Below are positions 62,125 to 64,000 of a DNA stretch of 64,000 nt, one piece after another. The DNA lies in NCBI GenBank assembly GCA_019916065.1, contig CM034241.1:9771223-9835222 (forward strand). The letters run 5' to 3'. The notes under the pieces are model-generated. The model was not told the origin of the DNA. It saw only the letters and a program-made list of their open reading frames with translations, and ran no database searches. This DNA comes from Vitellaria paradoxa (lineage: Eukaryota; Streptophyta; Magnoliopsida; Ericales; Sapotaceae). Both the position numbers and the translations under genes were made by a program. Position 1 is the first letter of the stretch. Each line of letters begins with the position of its first letter.

Positions 62125-62757
62125 TGTAATATTCGATATCAATATAGTACAACGCGTTTTAAAGCCGTGAGGGCACTGGGTTCAGTGGGAACTTCAGGGT
62201 TAAGCGTGCTCTAGTGGGAATAGTACTAGGATGGGTGACCTCTTGAGAAGTAGCTTACCAAGCCTAAAGCGGACAATATTGTACTATATGGATGCGAGTT
62301 GTTACAAATGGTATCAGAGCCAATACTCAGCCAAAAGTGTGGGATCACGCGTGGGCCCCACGTGTAGGGAACCTTCCTGTGAGGGACTCTGTCTGTGGAA
62401 GAGTAAAACAGAAGGCCACGCGGGGACGCGTGCCCTGTAAGGGGGGAGAATTGTGAGGGACTGTGAGGGACTCGCCCGTGATGAACTCTGCCTGCGAGAA
62501 AGTGAAGCGAGAGGTGAAGCAGAGAAGTCATGCCTCCCATCCCACATCGCCTGGGTCATGAAAGGAAGTAGCATATATGTAATATTCGCTATCCATATAT
62601 GAACAACACGTTTTAAAGCCATAAGGGTACTGGGTTCAGTAGAAACTCCAGGGTTAAGCGTGCTCTAGTGGGAGCAGTAGCGAGATTGGTGACCTCCTGA
62701 GAAGCAGCTTACCAAGTTCAAAGTCGACAATATTGTACTATATGGATGCGGGTCGTT

Positions 62758-62760
<3 letters not shown>
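62125..62760 (+). mobile_element. Cassandra-type TRIM with 5S rRNA sequence in its LTRs
   Basis: LTR 1 is 62125-62306 (182 bp) and LTR 2 is 62578-62760 (183 bp), each TGTAATATTCG...GTTACA. The primer-binding site TGGTATCAGAGCCA follows LTR 1 at 62309-62322. The internal region is 271 bp and non-coding. Each LTR contains a 5S-rRNA-like part with GGGTTAAGCGTGCTC and AGTACTAGGATGGGTGACC (the second degenerate in LTR 2), covering the pol III internal promoter of 5S genes. This is the defining feature of Cassandra elements. The total of 636 bp fits that family. Confidence 0.92.
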
Positions 62761-62797
<37 letters not shown>

Positions 62798-62812
62798 GCA
62801 TAATAATATATA
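62761..62812. repeat. (CA)n(TA)n tract at the duplication boundary
   Basis: A CA repeat (62760-62784) runs into TA repeat directly after LTR 2 and before the start of duplicate unit 2. Confidence 0.85.
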
Positions 62813-63655
62813 TTTATTTTAATATGTAATAAAAATGAACAAAGTATTAGAATTGACAAAATGTTTGCAACAAAAAAATAGAGTGAAAATATCTTTTTTT
62901 CGTTTACGTTTTTTTGTTTAAGTTTTTATTTTTTTAGAAACAAAAAATATAAATAAATTTAATAAATATGTATCTATTACTAGTCTACAAAATTTTAAAA
63001 ACATAAACAAAAAAACAGAAAATAAAAACGTTACCAAACGGGACCCTAGTGTCTACCTTACTTTGTATGTAATGACCCGGATTTATTTTCTATTTAATTA
63101 TTAAATAAATTTAATTTGTCATTTGAATTTAGTAATTTGAAATTTTTGTGATTTAATTTTAAGTTATATTTAAAAAGGGACAAATTTAAGTAATCATTTA
63201 AAATTTTAGGGAGAATATATATTTTTCTTAAATCTATAGGGTGATGGGTTATTAATTAAATTTGTTTTGGGGTTATTTGTTAATTTAGCTGCTATATATA
63301 TATATATATATATAATGCTAAAAAAAAAAAAGAAAAACCCTAGAGAAATAAAGAGAAAAAGAGAACCGGAGAGGGGAAAGAAAACTACCACGGCAACTTT
63401 GAGAGAGAACACTGCTGCCGAATTAAAAAGGTAAGGGGTGGAACAACTATTAGTTTTCTTCAGTTAATTACCAAAAAAAAAAAAACTACTAGTTTTCTTC
63501 TATATATATATATATATATTATTTTCCTTTTTTCGGTACTACGAATGATCATTTGCTACTGGTAGGAACATATTCTCTCACATGTAAATGTATAATCAGA
63601 AATATCAAGCCGATGAGGCTTCCACTCAAATAATTAAAGGTGCGCACACACACAC

Positions 63656-64000
63656 TATAGCGACCCGCATCCATATAGTACAATATTGTCTGTTTTAGAC
63701 TTGGTAAGCTACTTCCCAGGAGGTCACCCATCCTAATACTACTCCCATTAGAGCACGCTTAACCTTGGAGTTCCCACTGAATCCAGTGCCCTTACGGCTT
63801 TAAAACGCATTGTACTATATTGATATCGAGTATTACATATATGCCACTTCCTTCCACGACCCAGGCGATGTGGGATGGAAGTGGCATATATGTAATATTC
63901 GATATCAATATAGTACAACGCGTTTTAAAGCCGTGAGGGCACTGGGTTCAGTGGGAACTTCAGGGTTAAGCGTGCTCCAGTGGGAATAGTACTAGGATGG
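63656..64000. mobile_element. second copy of the inverted Cassandra-type LTR pair, cut by window end
   Basis: The inverted LTR (about 63656-63837), palindromic joint and forward LTR (from about 63891) repeat the arrangement at 61890-62306. The forward LTR is truncated by the end of the window inside its 5S-like part. Confidence 0.85.

Larger units (their letters stand above)
61045..64000. repeat. recent tandem duplication, unit about 1.77 kb (second copy cut by window end)
   Basis: Unit 1 is about 61045-62812. Unit 2 runs from about 62813 to the window end. The offset is 1768 bp at the left (61300/63068) and 1766 bp near 61891/63657. The copies differ at only a few sites and simple-repeat lengths, so the event is recent. 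Each unit carries the right end of a TIR element, a Gypsy-type LTR fragment and 5S-bearing LTRs. Confidence 0.93.

Noticed and set aside
62190..62290. 5S rRNA gene
   Set aside because: Only the internal-promoter half of 5S is similar, and it sits inside paired LTRs with a primer-binding site, so it is a Cassandra-type LTR rather than a 5S gene.

Overview
This is nuclear DNA of a flowering plant, most likely a eudicot. It is AT-rich, its genes are split by many introns with GT...AG borders, and long AT-rich spacers hold many simple repeats and plant-type transposable elements. The species cannot be named from the sequence alone. Three genes can be reconstructed exon by exon.

(1) Plus strand, 3518-15383: an SBP-box transcription factor of the SPL2/10/11 type, 462 aa in four coding exons. 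It carries a complete 20-nt miR156 target site in the last exon. The last intron is about 9.9 kb and is swollen by transposable elements.
(2) Plus strand, 37007-49058: a YTH-domain m6A reader of the plant ECT family, 596 aa in eight exons. Its introns contain LINE, SINE, TRIM and foldback insertions.
(3) Minus strand, 56479-51189: a Raf-like protein kinase, 413 aa in two coding exons with a 4-kb intron. It converges on gene 2.

The rest is mobile DNA. A near-complete but decayed Ty3/Gypsy chromovirus-type element lies at 18787-27615, with LTRs of about 1.9 kb and target duplication ACTAA. A Mutator-like element with 9-bp target duplications and a GC-richer cargo lies at 27981-31317. A solo LTR (8818-10895, TSD CCTTG) and a small LTR element (5370-7005, TSD CCCTG) sit inside the last SPL intron. 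A 340-bp TRIM (44407-44746, TSD AGGGT) and a 223-bp foldback element with perfect 29-bp inverted ends (46506-46728) sit in ECT introns. Small TIR elements with TTA target duplications are scattered through the window.

The right end (about 61045-64000) is a recent tandem duplication of about 1.77 kb. Each unit carries a fragment of a Gypsy-type LTR into which Cassandra-type (5S-rRNA-bearing) LTRs have been placed in inverted orientation. Near 59.0-59.6 kb there is a probable Copia LTR on the minus strand whose upstream part holds a heat-shock-element-like cluster.

The three host genes act at different levels: miR156-controlled transcription of phase change, m6A-dependent mRNA fate, and kinase signalling. 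Nothing in the layout suggests they are co-regulated. No wholly new molecular system was found. The most unusual structures are the inverted Cassandra/tandem duplication, the HSE-bearing LTR, and the paired ancestral duplicates, each interrupted by a different transposon.
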